64,000 bases of DNA, from contig NZ_JAAJBT010000002.1 of the NCBI RefSeq assembly GCF_011392115.1, positions 186,001 through 250,000 on the forward strand. The letters are read 5' to 3'. Position numbers and translations under genes: made by a program. Of the stretch, positions 18,571-28,302 are shown one piece after another. Numbering within the stretch: position 1 is the first letter of the stretch; each line of letters starts with the position of its first letter. The DNA is from Flavobacterium difficile. Its GTDB lineage: Bacteria; Bacteroidota; Bacteroidia; Flavobacteriales; Flavobacteriaceae. Under the pieces are notes generated by a model, which worked only from the letters and a program-made list of their open reading frames with translations, was not told the DNA's origin and made no database searches.

Positions 18571-21144
18571 ATGTCTGACGGAGAAAAGTTAATTCCTATT
18601 AATATTGAAGATGAAATGAAGTCAGCCTACATCGATTATTCGATGTCGGTTATTGTATCTAGAGCATTACCTGATGTGCGAGATGGTTTAAAACCAGTTC
18701 ACAGAAGAGTTTTATTTGGAATGTATGAATTAGGAGTTTTTTCTAATAGAGCCCACAAGAAATCTGCCAGAATTGTTGGAGAGGTTTTGGGTAAATATCA
18801 CCCGCATGGAGATACTTCTGTGTACGATGCGATGGTACGTATGGCGCAAGAATGGAGTTTACGTTATTTAATGGTTGATGGTCAAGGTAACTTTGGTTCT
18901 GTAGATGGCGATAGCCCAGCAGCAATGCGTTATACAGAAGCCAGAATGAAAAAAATATCTGAAGAAATGTTAGCAGATATTGACAAAGAAACAGTTGATT
19001 TTCAATTAAATTTCGACGACACCTTAGAAGAGCCTAAAGTTCTACCTACAAAAGTACCAACCTTATTGATTAATGGTGCTTCAGGAATTGCGGTTGGTAT
19101 GGCTACCAATATGGCTCCACACAATTTATCAGAAGTTATAGACGGAACATTAGCTTACATAGATAATACAGATATTGAAGTTGATGAATTAATTAAACAT
19201 ATTAAAGCTCCAGATTTCCCAACAGGTGGAACAATTTACGGCTATGAAGGGGTAAAAGAAGCTTTTAAAACAGGTCGTGGACGTATTGTAATGCGTGCTA
19301 AAACAAACTTTGAGGAAGTTAATGGTAAAGAATCTATAATTGTTTCTGAAATTCCTTATCAAGTTAACAAAGCTGAGATGATTAAAAAAACAGCAGATTT
19401 AGTTAACGAGAAAAAAATTGAGGGTATTTCTACGATTCGTGATGAATCTGACCGAAATGGAATGCGAATCGTTTACGAATTAAAAAGAGATGCCGTTCCA
19501 AATGTTGTATTAAATACACTATACAAATTTACTCAACTACAATCTTCTTTTAGTGTTAATAATATTGCACTAGTTAATGGAAGACCACAAATGTTAAATC
19601 TTAAAGATTTAATTCATTATTTTGTAGAACATCGTCATGAAGTTGTAGTTAGAAGAGCACAATACGATTTAAGAAAAGCTGAAGAGAGAGCTCATATTTT
19701 AGAAGGTTTAATTATTGCTTCAGACAATATTGATGAAGTAATTAAAATTATTAGAGGTTCTAAAGATGGAGAAGAAGCCAGAAATAAATTAATTGAAAGA
19801 TTTAAGTTATCGGAAATTCAAGCTCGTGCTATCGTTGAAATGCGTTTGCGTCAATTAACTGGTTTAGAACAAGACAAGTTAAGAGCTGAGTACGATGAAA
19901 TTATGAAGTTAATTGCAAGTTTAAAAGAATTATTAGCTAGCAAAGACTTAAGAATGCAAGTCATTAAAGATGAATTAACTGAAATTAAGGAAAAATATGG
20001 TGATGCCCGTCGTTCTCAAATTGAATATTCTGGCGGAGACGTTAGTATTGAAGATTTAATTGCAGATGAAAGTGTTGTGGTTACTATTTCTCATGCCGGT
20101 TACATCAAACGTACTTCATTATCGGAATACAAAACTCAAAATAGAGGTGGAGTTGGACAGAAATCAGCTGGAACTAGAGATCAAGATTTCTTAGAACATT
20201 TATTTGTGGCTACCAATCACCAATATTTATTATTCTTTACTCAAAAAGGGAAATGCTTCTGGATGCGTGTTTATGAAATTCCAGAAGGTACGAAAGCTAG
20301 TAAAGGAAGAGCGATTCAGAACATCATAAATATAGAACCAGATGATAAAGTTAAAGCTTACATCTGTACACAAGATTTAAAAGACCAAGAATATATTCAA
20401 AGTCATAATTTAATTATGGTTACGAAACAAGGCCAGGTTAAGAAAACCTCTTTAGAGAAATATTCTAAACCACGTGTAAATGGTGTAGCAGCAATTACAA
20501 TTAAAGAGGGTGATGAATTATTAGGCGCTAAATTAACAAATGGTTCTAGTCAAGTTTTAATTGCTGGGAAATCAGGTAAAATCGTTCGTTTTGAAGAAGA
20601 AAAAACACGTCCGATGGGTCGTACGGCCTCTGGAGTTAGAGGAATTACTTTAAAAGATGAAACCGATGAAGTTATTGGAATTGTTACAGTTAACAAAGAA
20701 GATGTTAATGATACACAAATTTTAGTAGTGACTGAAAACGGTTATGGTAAACGAACTAAATTAGTAGAAGATGATGGCGAGGATGTTTACAGAATCACTA
20801 ATCGTGGAGGAAAAGGTGTAAAAACATTAAATATTACAGAAAAAACAGGTTCTTTAATTGCTATTAATAATGTTACCGATGATGATGATTTAATGATTAT
20901 CAATAAATCTGGTTTAACGATTCGTATGATGGTTTCTGATCTAAGAGTTATGGGACGAGCAACTCAAGGTGTTCGATTAATTAATATTAAAGGTAATGAC
21001 TCCATAGCGGCTGTAACTAAAGTATTACGTGAAGACGAAGAAATAGTGGAATTAGATGAAGATGGAAATCCGATTGTAACAGAGTTTGACGATACTGCCG
21101 AAAATGATGGCACGGATAGTGAAACAGATCAAACCGAGGATTAA
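18571..21144 (+). CDS. gyrA: DNA gyrase subunit A
   Basis: The 857-residue protein cuts and rejoins DNA in the gyrase tetramer that introduces negative supercoils. The active-site tyrosine is Y121 in [10 protein letters not shown]. The quinolone-determining region around 80-90 reads [11 protein letters not shown], with Ser at the usual site. The C-terminal domain has beta-pinwheel repeats with a GyrA-box-like [10 protein letters not shown]. An acidic tail closes the protein ([16 protein letters not shown]). Upstream, TATATTGG at 18535 is an imperfect -7 element. Confidence 0.97.
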   Translation: MSDGEKLIPINIEDEMKSAYIDYSMSVIVSRALPDVRDGLKPVHRRVLFGMYELGVFSNRAHKKSARIVGEVLGKYHPHGDTSVYDAMVRMAQEWSLRYLMVDGQGNFGSVDGDSPAAMRYTEARMKKISEEMLADIDKETVDFQLNFDDTLEEPKVLPTKVPTLLINGASGIAVGMATNMAPHNLSEVIDGTLAYIDNTDIEVDELIKHIKAPDFPTGGTIYGYEGVKEAFKTGRGRIVMRAKTNFEEVNGKESIIVSEIPYQVNKAEMIKKTADLVNEKKIEGISTIRDESDRNGMRIVYELKRDAVPNVVLNTLYKFTQLQSSFSVNNIALVNGRPQMLNLKDLIHYFVEHRHEVVVRRAQYDLRKAEERAHILEGLIIASDNIDEVIKIIRGSKDGEEARNKLIERFKLSEIQARAIVEMRLRQLTGLEQDKLRAEYDEIMKLIASLKELLASKDLRMQVIKDELTEIKEKYGDARRSQIEYSGGDVSIEDLIADESVVVTISHAGYIKRTSLSEYKTQNRGGVGQKSAGTRDQDFLEHLFVATNHQYLLFFTQKGKCFWMRVYEIPEGTKASKGRAIQNIINIEPDDKVKAYICTQDLKDQEYIQSHNLIMVTKQGQVKKTSLEKYSKPRVNGVAAITIKEGDELLGAKLTNGSSQVLIAGKSGKIVRFEEEKTRPMGRTASGVRGITLKDETDEVIGIVTVNKEDVNDTQILVVTENGYGKRTKLVEDDGEDVYRITNRGGKGVKTLNITEKTGSLIAINNVTDDDDLMIINKSGLTIRMMVSDLRVMGRATQGVRLINIKGNDSIAAVTKVLREDEEIVELDEDGNPIVTEFDDTAENDGTDSETDQTED

Positions 21145-21155
21145 ATAAATTTTAC

Positions 21156-21179
21156 AAGCCCAATTCGTTGGGCTTTTGT
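21156..21179 (+). terminator. Intrinsic terminator after gyrA
   Basis: An 8-bp GC-containing stem (AAGCCCAA with TTGGGCTT) and a 4-nt loop are followed by TTGTT, 11 nt past the stop codon. Confidence 0.75.
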
Positions 21180-21199
21180 TAAACTAAATCATATAACAG

Positions 21200-22279
21200 A
21201 TGAGAAAAATTGTATTTGGAATTTCACTTTTAGTAGCAACAACCGCATTTGCCCAAAAAGAAGAATTAAAAACTTTAAAAAAGTTATATAGCAAAGAGAA
21301 ATTAACGCAAGAAGAATTTGCAAAAATTAACGAAACTATTCAGAAATTAGAAGCTATAGCAGCGTCTGATGAAGATAAAATTGCTGCAGGTTATTATAAA
21401 AGTTTAGCTCCTTTTGCTAAAATGGCAGCTTCAGTAGACAAACCAAATATCTTAATGTTGGAAAAATTTTTAACACCACAAAGTTTTTCTGAACTTGTAG
21501 ATGGTCTGAAAACTACTTTAGATTTTGAAGCAAAAACTGGAAAAATAGTTTTTACAAATGAAATAAATGACAAAATCGCTACCATGAAACCTTTTATAAA
21601 ACAAAAGGCATTTGCGTTTAACAATGAAAAAAAATACAAGGAAGCGTCTGATGTATTTTACAATATTTACAAAATAGAACCAAACGATGTCTCTAACTTA
21701 GAAAATGCAGCTATAACTGCAATGCAAGGTGCAGATTATATTGCTGCTGAAAAATATTACAGAGAAATAAAAGCTGTTGGTTTTAATGGAACTGGCGTTG
21801 GAAAGTTTGGTAGTAAAGAATCAGAAGTAGCAAAAAATATTGCAGCTTTAGCTTTTTTTAACAAAAATGACGAACAAGCTAAAAAAGACTTTGTAGAGGC
21901 AATAAAATTAAATCCAGATGATATACAACTACAAATGGATAATGCTGCATTATATTACAGAAATAATGATGTAGTTACTTATCAGAAATTGATTGAAGGT
22001 ATATTACAAAAAGATCCAAATAATGCTCAATTGCAATATAATGCAGGTTTTTTATTATTAAAAGATGATGAAAAAATTGTTGAAGAAATCAATGCTAATC
22101 TTAAAAATTTAAAAAAATATGATGAGCTTAATAATAAAAGAAAAGAGATGTTTATGAAAGCCTTACCTTATTTTGAAAGAGCTTATCAATTAGATATAAA
22201 CAATGTTGACATTAAAAATGCATTGCGTCTTTGTTATCAAGAATTAAAAATGAAAGATAAAGCAGCCATGATTAAATAA
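21200..22279 (+). CDS. Exported tetratricopeptide-repeat protein
   Basis: The 359-residue protein has a signal peptide ending ATTAFAQ. The rest is helical, with TPR-like repeats clear from about 140 on (YKEASDVFYNIYKIEPNDVSNLENAA; DEQAKKDFVEAIKLNPDDIQLQMDNAALYYRNND; ALPYFERAYQLDINN). Such proteins act as periplasmic scaffolds. It sits 20 nt past the gyrA terminator and is closed by its own terminator. Confidence 0.85.
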   Translation: MRKIVFGISLLVATTAFAQKEELKTLKKLYSKEKLTQEEFAKINETIQKLEAIAASDEDKIAAGYYKSLAPFAKMAASVDKPNILMLEKFLTPQSFSELVDGLKTTLDFEAKTGKIVFTNEINDKIATMKPFIKQKAFAFNNEKKYKEASDVFYNIYKIEPNDVSNLENAAITAMQGADYIAAEKYYREIKAVGFNGTGVGKFGSKESEVAKNIAALAFFNKNDEQAKKDFVEAIKLNPDDIQLQMDNAALYYRNNDVVTYQKLIEGILQKDPNNAQLQYNAGFLLLKDDEKIVEEINANLKNLKKYDELNNKRKEMFMKALPYFERAYQLDINNVDIKNALRLCYQELKMKDKAAMIK

Positions 22280-22280
22280 A

Positions 22281-22309
22281 AAAAATCCCGATGTAAATCG
22301 GGATTTTTT
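22281..22309 (+). terminator. Intrinsic terminator after the TPR gene
   Basis: A 12-bp stem (AAAAATCCCGAT with ATCGGGATTTTT) and a short loop are followed by a T run. Confidence 0.88.
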
Positions 22310-22333
22310 TTGAACTAAATATTTTGAAAAATA

Positions 22334-23491
22334 TTAATTTAATTTCAAATAATTCAAGGGTAATTGGTTACTTACATCTGAACCGCCCCATTCCACGAGT
22401 GTAAAACCTTTTCGTATAGTTTTTGGTAATTCTTGCGGAGGAATTGAAATTGGCGCATCCACACCAAAAAATTCCATTAAAATTCTAATTGAAGTGTCTG
22501 GTTTTGGCGTAACATAGTTTGTAGAAAAAACATCGTAATTTTCATTGACTAAAAAATGTATGAAAGTAGTTTTATTTCTCTCTAAAATAGGCAACCAGTA
22601 TTGAATAAATTCGTTAGTTTCAACCGTATTTAAACCCATAAATTCTAATTTTTCAATTAAAAAAGAAGCCAGTTTTTCTTTTTCAACGATAAATCCAGTT
22701 TTGTACTGATAATGCGAAGGTGGAAATGAAATTTCACCATCCCAAAATAAAGAAGTATAAAAACGATTTGTTTTTTTATCGAATATTTGTCCATTTTCAT
22801 ACGCTGTTACGTTCCAAGATTTTTCTAATTTTGGAAAAGTAGTTAGTATTTTCCCATCAAATTTAAGGCTTAATTCCACATCCGTTTTTTCTTTCGGATA
22901 CAAATAAATAACGGGTTTTTCAACCATAATATTTCCGTAGGTATCTTTTATTTTTAATGCTGTAACTATTTTTTTCTGATTGGTATATTGAAGGCGTAAT
23001 GGTTGATATCTTTCATTAGAAAAAGAAAGTATATCGTTTTTACTCATTTCAAGTGAAAATTCTCCTAAACTATCAGTAAAAACACTTTTTTTAGTATTGA
23101 TATTTTGAACCAGAATGTTCGGTAGGGGAATGTTTTCACAATCTGTAACCTTTCCTGTGATTTTTTTGATTTGACTTTTTACATTTAACTCAATGGTTGA
23201 GGGATAAAGTGCATATAACTTTTTTAACTCTTTACTTGAGATTTTTTTTGTTCGTATAACAATTGCTCCATTTTTACCTTGTTTGCCAAATCTTTTTATC
23301 GCATCATTTTCTTTCAAAACCTCTAAACTTTCGATGGCATTTGTTGGGATTTTATCCATGGCAGCCGTATCTAAAAAAAGACTATTAATGACTAACAAGG
23401 CAGTTTTAGTATCATAGTTTTCGTTTTCTATTTTTTGAGAAAAACTATAATTGACGAATAGCAAACAGGTTAAAAATTTAAGTTTTGTCAT
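22334..23491 (-). CDS. Exported protein with plug-like peptide and carboxypeptidase-regulatory domain
   Basis: The 385-residue protein starts with a signal peptide (LLFVNYSFSQ). Residues about 40-85 look like the end of a TonB plug (IPTNAIESLEVLKENDAIKRFGKQGKNGAIVIRTK). A CarboxypepD_reg-like beta domain follows at about 110-180, then a KPVIYLYP domain (about 195-260) found in several bacterial exported proteins. There is no barrel, so it is not itself a receptor. A related plug-like tail occurs in the anti-sigma-like protein encoded upstream. Confidence 0.7.
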   Translation of the reverse strand: MTKLKFLTCLLFVNYSFSQKIENENYDTKTALLVINSLFLDTAAMDKIPTNAIESLEVLKENDAIKRFGKQGKNGAIVIRTKKISSKELKKLYALYPSTIELNVKSQIKKITGKVTDCENIPLPNILVQNINTKKSVFTDSLGEFSLEMSKNDILSFSNERYQPLRLQYTNQKKIVTALKIKDTYGNIMVEKPVIYLYPKEKTDVELSLKFDGKILTTFPKLEKSWNVTAYENGQIFDKKTNRFYTSLFWDGEISFPPSHYQYKTGFIVEKEKLASFLIEKLEFMGLNTVETNEFIQYWLPILERNKTTFIHFLVNENYDVFSTNYVTPKPDTSIRILMEFFGVDAPISIPPQELPKTIRKGFTLVEWGGSDVSNQLPLNYLKLN

Positions 23492-23676
23492 GTTTTACAG
23501 ATTAGGTTTTAAAAATTTTCAATATTTTTTTTTGAAACTTCTTTTGAGTTAATTTCAATAGGTGTATTTTAAAAAGATTACATTTTTTTCAGCAGCATAA
23601 AATTTTCTTCAGTATAACTAATACTAATAATTCGTACTTTTTGGTTTAAAGTGATTGGCAAAGTTGATTTTCCATC

Positions 23677-24666
23677 TTATTTATTGGCTGGTTTTCCGTT
23701 TTTTGTAGTGATAATAACTACACCTTTTTCGCCTTTTTTGCCATAAATTTTAATCGCATCAATTGGTTTTATGCTGTTAAAAGAGGTTATTTCTTGTTTG
23801 GATAATGGCGCGTAAGGACTAGTTGGATTTTTCCCAAATAACGATTCTTCAGAATATTCTATTCCGTTTATAATGTATAAAGGATTTGGTAAATAGGTAA
23901 CATCATCTATTTCATTAGATTTTAGTTTTGCCAATTCGCTTTTAGCATCAAAATTACCGCCCATCGCGACACCATCAATTACAACTAAATCTTTATTCTC
24001 TATAACTGGAGCTTTTTCAGATTTAGATTTATATTTTGAAGTAGTTATTGTAGTATCATATTTTTTATTTGGTGCAAAAAAACCATTGGTGGCATTTGAA
24101 GAAACGAAGTTTGTAGTGCTATTTCTCATACTGATTTCGTTTTCTTTAAATAAATTATTTTGTAAATCGATTGGAGTTCTATTTTCTTCTACTAATTTTT
24201 CAGTTTGAAGACTATATTTTTCTATCGAATCATTTATTTTAAAATTTGATGGTTCTGATGCATCTAAATAAGTATCACTTTCTACAGTTTTTAAATTAAA
24301 ATTATAAAAAGGTTGCATCGCTTTATCAGTTTTTTTAGAACTTCCATTTTCAACAACAACTTCATTAGCTTGATCTATAATTTTCTCAATGGAATCTTTT
24401 GAAACAATTACAGAATTTTCCTCTTTTCTATTGATTTCCCCTTTGTAAGTTTCCTCATTCGTTACCAACTGATAGATAATTGAAAAACTAAATAAAACTA
24501 TTGCCGCAATAGCCAGTTTTTGCCAATTATTTTTCTTTTGTACCGTTATGGTGTTGTCTAATTTTTCTTCCACACGATTCCAAACCTTATCCATTCCTGG
24601 AAAGTCTTTTTCGCCTTTTTGGGAAGCATTTTTTATTTTGTTATATATGTTTTCTTCTGAGTTCAT
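23677..24666 (-). CDS. Anti-sigma-factor-like membrane protein with C-terminal TonB-plug-like segment
   Basis: The 329-residue protein has a cytoplasmic head of about 45 residues, one transmembrane helix (about 46-66, KLAIAAIVLFSFSIIYQLV) and a long external part. The last 40 residues (ITSFNSIKPIDAIKIYGKKGEKGVVIITTKNG) resemble the end of a SusC/TonB plug. The sigma factor gene lies just upstream, the usual order for an ECF sigma/anti-sigma pair. It lacks a clear FecR domain, so the anti-sigma role is inferred from topology and position. Confidence 0.65.
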   Translation of the reverse strand: MNSEENIYNKIKNASQKGEKDFPGMDKVWNRVEEKLDNTITVQKKNNWQKLAIAAIVLFSFSIIYQLVTNEETYKGEINRKEENSVIVSKDSIEKIIDQANEVVVENGSSKKTDKAMQPFYNFNLKTVESDTYLDASEPSNFKINDSIEKYSLQTEKLVEENRTPIDLQNNLFKENEISMRNSTTNFVSSNATNGFFAPNKKYDTTITTSKYKSKSEKAPVIENKDLVVIDGVAMGGNFDAKSELAKLKSNEIDDVTYLPNPLYIINGIEYSEESLFGKNPTSPYAPLSKQEITSFNSIKPIDAIKIYGKKGEKGVVIITTKNGKPANK

Positions 24667-24683
24667 TTTGTATTTGTTTAAAC

Positions 24684-24718
24684 TTTTAAGTTTATCTTTT
24701 TTTACTTATCACTTTTTA
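24684..24718 (-). repeat. Degenerate copies of the 14-bp repeat after the sigma factor gene
   Basis: On the minus strand this reads AAGTAAAAAGTGAT then AAGTAAAAAAAGAT, two steps with the 14-bp period of the arrays at 7380 and 30111. It begins about 17 nt past the sigma factor stop codon and in sense with that gene. Confidence 0.5.
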
Positions 24719-24733
24719 CTTAAAACTAATGGT

Positions 24734-25270
24734 CTATTTCGCTTTTTGATAAAAAAAATGGTTTACCAAATCTTTTAATTTTGTTTTGGCCACATTGAGT
24801 TGCGATTTTGATGTGCCTTCAGAAATTTGAAGTTTTTCAGCAATTTCTTTATGTGAAAAACCTTCGATAACAAACAAACTAAAAACTGTTTTGCAACCAT
24901 CTGGCAAATGATGGAGCAAGTTGAGTAAATCTTCTTCCTCTAAATCACACATTTCGTCTGTTAAAGGTTGATTTTTAACCGCTACATCTTCCAAATACAA
25001 ATTAAAATTCACATTTTTTTTCAATTGCATCAAACACTGATTCACTGCAATTTTTTTGGCCCAACCTTCAAAAGCTAATTCTTCTTTCAATTGGTCAATT
25101 TTTGTAAAAATCATGTAAAACGCATCCGCCATAGCTTCTTCAATTTCTTCTTCTTTTTTCAAATACTGAGAACACGTATAGTATAATTTACGTGCTAGCA
25201 ATTCGTAGACTTGCCGTTGTGCATCACGTTGCTGTTTTTTACAGGCTTGTATGAGTTTTATATCTATCAT
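24734..25270 (-). CDS. RNA polymerase ECF sigma factor
   Basis: This 178-residue group-4 sigma factor has region 2 in the N-terminal half (EEIEEAMADAFYMIFTKIDQL) and region 4 near the C-terminus (LPDGCKTVFSLFVIEGFSHKEIAEKLQISEGTSKSQL), with a helix-turn-helix in HKEIAEKLQISEGTSKSQ. It probably responds to an envelope signal through the downstream membrane protein. An autoregulated promoter would be expected, but I could not pick one out. Confidence 0.92.
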   Translation of the reverse strand: MIDIKLIQACKKQQRDAQRQVYELLARKLYYTCSQYLKKEEEIEEAMADAFYMIFTKIDQLKEELAFEGWAKKIAVNQCLMQLKKNVNFNLYLEDVAVKNQPLTDEMCDLEEEDLLNLLHHLPDGCKTVFSLFVIEGFSHKEIAEKLQISEGTSKSQLNVAKTKLKDLVNHFFYQKAK

Positions 25271-25392
25271 TTATTTTGTTAAGGTTTCAAGTTTTAGATT
25301 TCGAAATTCGTTGTTCAATGTTTATTAATTTATTATATAGATGCCATTTTTTACCAAAAGGTTGGGACAACTTTAAAATATTTTCAAAAAAA

Positions 25393-25417
25393 AATCGTAA
25401 GCGGTTAACTTACGATT
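25393..25417 (-). terminator. Intrinsic terminator after the ABC ATPase gene
   Basis: A 9-bp stem (AATCGTAAG with CTTACGATT) has a 7-nt loop. Read on the minus strand it is followed by a run of T. Confidence 0.82.
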
Positions 25418-25440
25418 ATAAATGTATGAAATTTTAAAGT

Positions 25441-26136
25441 TTAGACTGCGAAAAAGGCTTCTAATTCTTGTAGGGTTTCTTCTGATGTCATAATATCTTT
25501 TACAATTTCGCCTTTGTTTAATGCTACAATTCGGTTGCAAACTTCTACAGTATGTAATAAATCGTGACTCGAAATTAAAACAGTAACGTTAGGATTTTCG
25601 GCTAATTCTTTAACGATTTTCTTAAGTCGGTTTACCGTTGTTGGATCTAAATTCGCAAAAGGTTCATCTAAAATAACTACTTCTGGATTTCCAATTAAAG
25701 TGGCAATAATTCCCACTTTTTTCATATTTCCTTTAGATAAATCGCGTAAATATTTTTTAGTGTTTAGAATTTCGTTATTAAAAAATTCTTCATGTTTTTT
25801 TAATAAGGCATCTACATCTGCTTTGTTTTGCCCACGTAATTCGCCAATGAAATAAAAGTATTCTTCCGCAGTTAAATACCCAATTAAGAAGCTTTCATCT
25901 AAAAAGGCACCGGTAAACTTTTTCCAGTTTTCACCCAAATTTACTTGAACATTATGGTTTATAATTTGTCCAGTTGTTGGTTCTATTAAATCTAATAACA
26001 AACTAAAAAAAGTAGTTTTTCCCGCTCCGTTATTTCCTACTAATCCAAAACTTTGTCCTTTTGGAATTTCTAATTCATTAATATTTAAAACAGTAGTTGT
26101 ATTATATTTTTTGCTAAGATTATTGACTTGTATCAT
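25441..26136 (-). CDS. ABC transporter ATP-binding protein
   Basis: The 231-residue ATPase has Walker A GNNGAGKTTF, the signature LSKGNMKK (variant of LSGGQ), Walker B VVILDEPFANLDP and the switch His in ISSHDL. The variant signature and short length fit exporter-type ATPases. It lies 20 nt after the DUF5687 permease gene and forms a two-gene transporter. Substrate unknown. Confidence 0.93.
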   Translation of the reverse strand: MIQVNNLSKKYNTTTVLNINELEIPKGQSFGLVGNNGAGKTTFFSLLLDLIEPTTGQIINHNVQVNLGENWKKFTGAFLDESFLIGYLTAEEYFYFIGELRGQNKADVDALLKKHEEFFNNEILNTKKYLRDLSKGNMKKVGIIATLIGNPEVVILDEPFANLDPTTVNRLKKIVKELAENPNVTVLISSHDLLHTVEVCNRIVALNKGEIVKDIMTSEETLQELEAFFAV

Positions 26137-26156
26137 GATAATTTATGGTATTTAAA

Positions 26157-27620
26157 TTAGTTTTTTTGTTTGTAAGCAGCAATGGCGTTATATTTTTCTT
26201 TTTTGTAAATTTTTTCAATCATAGAAAAAAGTTGCGATTTGAAAAGTAAACCTAGAATTCCAAAAAGCGCAATACAACATAATCCAATAGTGATATTGTT
26301 TAAAAGCATTCCTAAACCAAATAATAAAATCGGAATTAATAATTGCGGTAGCGAAAACAATAGGGTTTTAAAATTAAAAGCTTTTTTATCTCCAAAGGCA
26401 CCTTTTGCCGATTCTAAGTCAATTGCCGTTCTGGTGTAAGCACCTGTTAATAAAACCAAAAATGAATTAAATCCGATGTTATAAATTCCAGCCGCTAAAA
26501 TGGTAAGATAAATTTCCCAACCAAAGTAAATATAAAAGGAAGCTAAAACCATACTAATTGCTGTTCCGATAACCATTAACCACCATTTAGAATTTAAGTA
26601 TTCTTTGTATGAAATACTTTGTGTCATCATTAATTGGTAGTAAGAACTGTCCCAACTTGGAACAAATTGTCCGAAATTAATTAAGAAACCACCAGTTACA
26701 AATACAGAAGCAAAAGCCTGCATAACGCCGCCTTTATAAGTATCTACTGTGAAAAATATTAAACCATAAAATAAGAAAAACACACTCATGTAAAGTGTTG
26801 TTTTAGCACGTTTGTTTCTTCTTAAAAGTTTTATATCGTTTTTTAGGAAAGTGCCTAAAGTTCCGAATTGATTTAGCCAAGTTAAATCTTCTGAAGTAGC
26901 TAAATTCTTTTTGATGTGAAGTCTTTCATCTAAAGTTAAATCTTTTTTAAAGAAATTGAAGGTGAAAAAATAAATAAGAAGTAAACTTACAATTGGTAGA
27001 ATAACCATCCAAATATGTTCATATAAACCTTGAAAGAAAGGTTGTGTATAAACTGTGATGTCAAATAGTTTGTAATATTGAGAGGCAATTAATCCTACAA
27101 CAATGGAGGCAACAATGCCAAAAAGAACGTCTTTGTTATTGATTAAAATATTTAAAAAATTAATACATAAAATGATGGATAAAATGCCAATATGCCAAGT
27201 TATAACTCCTAAAGCATTGTATCCATTTACTAATAAAATAATACTGAAAGGAATGAAGAAGAAGGCATGTGTAATGTTAAAATAGTTTAATACTGTTTTT
27301 CCCAATGAAAAATTTACGATTGTATTTTTTTTAATTGGTAAAACCAATAGCGGTCGGATGGTTAAGGTTGGAATTTTTTGAAAAAAATAGCGCAACATTA
27401 AATCGCCGAATAAATAGTAAATTAAAAATTTATTGATAGCTTGTAAAGGTTCTAAACCAGCTTTTTTTAAACCGTAAAAAGCTCCAAATCCGGCAGCTAC
27501 AAAAATTAGCGCAAAATATAAGAACCCTAAGGCCATAAAAATTTTAAAAACTAAATTGGTTTTAAAAGAGGCCGAACGGATAAAAGCTTTCCATTCGAGT
27601 GTGAGAAAATGTTTAATCAT
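26157..27620 (-). CDS. DUF5687 family membrane protein (ABC permease)
   Basis: The 487-residue protein has about 10-12 predicted transmembrane helices and cytoplasmic loops such as RRNKRAKTTLYM. It belongs to the Bacteroidota DUF5687 family, which occurs beside ABC ATPases and resembles the ABC-2 exporter permease fold. With the following ATPase it probably exports an unknown compound. Confidence 0.85.
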   Translation of the reverse strand: MIKHFLTLEWKAFIRSASFKTNLVFKIFMALGFLYFALIFVAAGFGAFYGLKKAGLEPLQAINKFLIYYLFGDLMLRYFFQKIPTLTIRPLLVLPIKKNTIVNFSLGKTVLNYFNITHAFFFIPFSIILLVNGYNALGVITWHIGILSIILCINFLNILINNKDVLFGIVASIVVGLIASQYYKLFDITVYTQPFFQGLYEHIWMVILPIVSLLLIYFFTFNFFKKDLTLDERLHIKKNLATSEDLTWLNQFGTLGTFLKNDIKLLRRNKRAKTTLYMSVFFLFYGLIFFTVDTYKGGVMQAFASVFVTGGFLINFGQFVPSWDSSYYQLMMTQSISYKEYLNSKWWLMVIGTAISMVLASFYIYFGWEIYLTILAAGIYNIGFNSFLVLLTGAYTRTAIDLESAKGAFGDKKAFNFKTLLFSLPQLLIPILLFGLGMLLNNITIGLCCIALFGILGLLFKSQLFSMIEKIYKKEKYNAIAAYKQKN

Positions 27621-27669
27621 ATAGTATAGTTTTTTTCTATTTGTGTATTCTTTTTAAGAATTGTTACAA

Positions 27670-27704
27670 AAAAAAATCGCAAGTTTTAAGCCTACGATTT
27701 TTTA
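27670..27704 (-). terminator. Putative terminator after the Tubby-like gene
   Basis: An imperfect stem (AAAAATCG...CGATTTTT) with one mismatch has A/T runs on both sides. It follows the gene ending at 27716. Confidence 0.55.
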
Positions 27705-27715
27705 AATTTTAAGAA

Positions 27716-28300
27716 TTATTCTTTAAAAACCATATCTATACACATTACAGCAGCAATAATCAATTGGCGAAGTGGATTTTCCTCAGCCACATCAGTAATA
27801 TTAATAACATAGTTATCAGCACTAGTAAAAAACTCTTTCCCTAAACCAGCCCATTTTTTTGAAACAGAAGCCAATTCTTTATTGTCTTTACTGAATTTGA
27901 AATCCCAACCTGTCCATTTTCCTTGAAGTGTGCATAAGTTTTTATCGTGTTGATCGTGTACTTCAAATCGCCCACCAAAAGAGAAGAATTGCTGTTTGAA
28001 AACGCCAATTTTTCTTCCACCACCATCAAAAACATCAATATCTGAACGGAAAATAGTGACACCTCTTTTAATTTGAACAACCAGCTCGCCAGCCGCAGTT
28101 CTGATTTCAATATCGAAGGGTGTCATTCTTTTGTAGTCTGTAAAACGAAAAAGTTTCGTGAAAAATCCCAAATTGGGTTCTCTACACGTTAAAACTAATT
28201 CATTGTTCTCTGGATTAAAAATATCGAAATTGTTTGAGGCTTTGAACATGCCAACTTGTTCTTTTACAAGAAAGACATTTTGTTTAAAAATTGGATTCAT
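27716..28300 (-). CDS. Phospholipid scramblase / LURP-one-related (Tubby-like beta-barrel) protein
   Basis: The 194-residue protein is beta-rich, with FKASNNFDIFNPENNELVL, then VVQIKRGVTIFRSDIDVFDGGGRKIGVFKQQFFSFGGRFEVHD and a C-terminal hydrophobic stretch (LIIAAVMCIDMVF). This order of strands ending in a hydrophobic helix matches the scramblase-like Tubby_C fold. The family's function in bacteria is not settled. The gene sits 2 nt after the DUF6929-like gene and is likely co-transcribed with it. Confidence 0.75.
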   Translation of the reverse strand: MNPIFKQNVFLVKEQVGMFKASNNFDIFNPENNELVLTCREPNLGFFTKLFRFTDYKRMTPFDIEIRTAAGELVVQIKRGVTIFRSDIDVFDGGGRKIGVFKQQFFSFGGRFEVHDQHDKNLCTLQGKWTGWDFKFSKDNKELASVSKKWAGLGKEFFTSADNYVINITDVAEENPLRQLIIAAVMCIDMVFKE

Positions 28301-28302
28301 TT

